Positions 24,986 through 26,454 of a stretch of DNA of 26,454 nt are shown here, in pieces. The DNA is from JBFHDX01 sp041584475 (lineage in GTDB: Bacteria; Pseudomonadota; Alphaproteobacteria; UBA8366; JADFVY01). Position 1 is the first letter of the stretch. Each line of letters starts with the position of its first letter. The position numbers and the translations under genes are program-made. The DNA lies in NCBI GenBank assembly GCA_041584475.1, contig JBFHDX010000051.1, positions 1 to 26,454 of the forward strand, written 5' to 3'. The notes under the pieces are model-generated. The model was given only the letters and a program-made list of their open reading frames with translations. It did not search any database and was not told where the DNA came from.

Positions 24986-25084
24986 CATCTCGCGCGAGGA
25001 GGCCCGGCGCCTTGCCCGCATAAGCTGCCCCGTGATAGCGTCGGCGCTCGCATCGACAAGCCCCCCGGTCCCGGTTCGATCCAG

Positions 25085-25399
25085 GTGAGCGCAGAGACCC
25101 GCATAGCCGCGCAGGTGCGCCCCGCTTCCGGCAAGGCGACGGCGGCGGCGCGCGCGCTGCAGACGCTCGGCTTCCGCGTGCTCGCGGTCGACGAGTCGAT
25201 CAGCGTCGATGCGCCCGAGGCGCTGTGGCGGTCGGTGTTCGGCGTCGCCTTCGCCGAGCGCACGCGGCCCGGCCCGGGCGACACGGCGGGCCGGCCGGAG
25301 AGCTTCCGCGCGGCGCGGCCGGCGACGCTCGCGATCCCGGAGCCGCTCGCCGGCCTCGTCGAGGACGTCGATTTCGTCGAGCCGCCCGAGCTCTACTGA
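25085..25399 (+). CDS. stand-alone protease prodomain-like protein (paralogue of the S8 prodomain next door)
   Basis: This protein of about 104 residues consists only of a domain also found at residues ~48-144 of the next gene product. Shared blocks, in order, are ARAL..LGF.V (ARALQTLGFRV here, ARALRALGFTV there), SIS, LW..VFG....RT.P, P.PLAGLVE, and PP..Y at the end. The LGF-V...VFG layout recalls prodomains of the pro-kumamolisin type. No catalytic domain, signal peptide or membrane segment is present. It could be a trans-acting inhibitor or folding chaperone of the protease. No ATG lies near the conserved start, so I chose GTG at 25085. Its ribosome site is poor, and an ATG-initiated longer form from 24785 would add 100 low-complexity residues overlapping the RND adaptor gene. 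The protease gene begins 51 nt downstream on the same strand. Confidence 0.65.
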   Translation: MSAETRIAAQVRPASGKATAAARALQTLGFRVLAVDESISVDAPEALWRSVFGVAFAERTRPGPGDTAGRPESFRAARPATLAIPEPLAGLVEDVDFVEPPELY

Positions 25400-25450
25400 G
25401 CGGCACCCCGTCCGCACACCCCGCACACGGTCCAGACAAGGAAGGCTCCC

Positions 25451-26454
25451 ATGGCAGCAGCGAAGAGACCCCGCAAGGCGGCGCCGAAGGCGCGCACCGA
25501 GACCGTCCATTTCGAGGCGGCGCTGACGAGTCACAGCTCGGCCTCGATGTTCGCGCCCGACGCGGTGCTCTCGCCGGAGACGATCGAGGCGTTCGTGCCG
25601 CCGCCGAACTGCGGCGTCCAGGCGGCGCGGGCGCTGCGCGCGCTCGGCTTCACCGTGCGCCACGTCGGCACCTTCTCGATCAGCGCCGAGGGGCCGCGCA
25701 AGCTGTGGGAGAAGGTGTTCGGGACGAAGGTCGAGAAGCGCACGCAGCCGGTCAGCGAGGCGCATCCCGACCTCGGCGCGAGCGAGTATTTCTCGCACGT
25801 CGCCGACACGCCGTTCGCGCTGCCGAAGCCGCTCGCCGGCCTCGTCGAGCGCGCCTACCCGCAGCGCCCGCCGACCTTCTACGCCGCCTCGCCGCTGCCG
25901 CCGCGCGTCGGCTACCACCATCTGCGCGTGCCGTCCGACGTCGCCATGGTGCTGCGCGCCGAGCCGGTGCACAAGGAGGGCGTCACCGGCCGCGGCGTGC
26001 TGGTGGCGATGGTCGACAGCGGCTTCTACCGCCACCCCTACTATTCGTGGCACGGCTACAGCTACACGGCGACGCTGGCGCCCGACGCGACCGAGCTCGA
26101 CAAGGATTCCAACGGCCACGGCACGGCGGAGGCGGCGAACATCTTCGCCAACGCCCCCGACATCGACTTCATCGGCGTCAAGATGGGCGGCAACCCGACG
26201 CTCGCCTTCAAGACGGCGGCCGACCTGAACCCGGCGGTGATGACCAACAGCTGGGGCTTCAGCCTGCAGAACCCGCCGGTGCCGAACTTCCTGAAGCCGC
26301 TCGAGGCGGCGGTGATCGACGCGGTGACGCGGCGCGGCATCACGGTCTGCTTCTCGGCCGGCAACGGCCACTGGGGCTGGCCCGGCCAGATGCCGCAGGT
26401 GATCTCGGTCGGCGGCGTCTACGCGAAGGAGACGGTGGCCGGGCACGAGTTCGA
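25451..26454 (+). CDS. S8 family (subtilisin-like) serine protease, 3' truncated by window end
   Basis: The first 334 residues are visible and the gene continues beyond the window. A Lys/Ala/Arg-rich start (1-15) without a hydrophobic signal peptide leads to a prodomain (about 48-144) and then the subtilisin fold. Catalytic Asp189 lies in VAMVDSGFY, His223 in NGHGTAEAAN, and the oxyanion-hole Asn305 in SAGNGH. NSWGF and QVISVGGVY are further landmarks. The catalytic Ser (GTS motif) should lie past the edge. With no signal peptide the enzyme looks cytosolic, or is exported by a non-Sec route. AAGGAAGG precedes the ATG. The prodomain is duplicated as a separate gene just upstream, which is unusual. 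Whether C-terminal domains or further genes follow cannot be seen. Confidence 0.9.
   Translation, partial: MAAAKRPRKAAPKARTETVHFEAALTSHSSASMFAPDAVLSPETIEAFVPPPNCGVQAARALRALGFTVRHVGTFSISAEGPRKLWEKVFGTKVEKRTQPVSEAHPDLGASEYFSHVADTPFALPKPLAGLVERAYPQRPPTFYAASPLPPRVGYHHLRVPSDVAMVLRAEPVHKEGVTGRGVLVAMVDSGFYRHPYYSWHGYSYTATLAPDATELDKDSNGHGTAEAANIFANAPDIDFIGVKMGGNPTLAFKTAADLNPAVMTNSWGFSLQNPPVPNFLKPLEAAVIDAVTRRGITVCFSAGNGHWGWPGQMPQVISVGGVYAKETVAGHEF

Noticed and set aside
24785..25084. ATG-initiated 100-residue extension of the prodomain-like protein
   Set aside because: Low-complexity Pro/Ser/Arg sequence overlapping the start of the RND adaptor gene, with no counterpart in the paralogous prodomain.
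24668..26446. 592-codon minus-strand open frame across the right end
   Set aside because: Antisense to the S8 protease, whose Asp, His and Asn active-site motifs and prodomain are clear on the plus strand.

Overview
The window looks like chromosomal DNA of a high-GC alphaproteobacterium, plausibly near Rhodospirillales or Rhizobiales. This is inferred from GC-rich codon use, a gatCAB operon, a class III cyclase/TPR protein and a LapA-type membrane protein, both common in that class. No 16S or other decisive marker is present. I found no tRNA, rRNA, insertion sequence or CRISPR array.

Layout, left to right. (1) 0.1-1.7 kb, minus strand: a degenerate HPt+receiver protein and a Nu-class-like glutathione transferase. 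(2) 1.8-6.4 kb, minus: the prkA - yeaH (DUF444) - spoVR stress/starvation module, behind a 336-bp AT-richer leader with a candidate promoter. (3) 6.8-10.5 kb, minus: gatC-gatA-DUF1877-gatB, the Glu/Asp-tRNA amidotransferase operon with an extra small gene inserted. (4) 10.8-13.7 kb: ruvX (+) converging on a hemolysin III/PAQR-type membrane protein (-), an AEC-type transporter (+) and an exported cupin (+). (5) 13.7-15.6 kb, minus: an adenylate/guanylate cyclase with a membrane segment and TPRs. (6) 15.7-17.6 kb, plus: an exported NHL-repeat protein overlapping an exported pentaheme cytochrome c, downstream of an FNR/Anr-type box placed exactly as in a class II activated promoter. (7) 17.8-20.5 kb: DUF1203, a cysteine-dioxygenase-like cupin, a second GST, a VOC protein and a LapA-like protein. 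(8) 20.6-24.8 kb, minus: an RND efflux permease and its lipoprotein adaptor, with no outer-membrane channel in view. (9) 25.1 kb to the end, plus: a ~104-residue protein that is a free-standing paralogue of the prodomain of the S8 (subtilisin-like) protease encoded 51 nt downstream. The protease gene runs off the window.

Most likely unusual systems: (a) the stand-alone prodomain plus cytosolic-looking S8 protease, which may be an inhibitor/chaperone and protease pair; (b) the putatively oxygen-regulated NHL/pentaheme pair, whose cytochrome carries a cysteine-rich insertion between hemes 3 and 4; (c) the HPt-receiver protein that has lost both phosphotransfer residues. Start codons were adjusted to Shine-Dalgarno positions where these were visible. 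All family assignments are from reading motifs; no database search was run.
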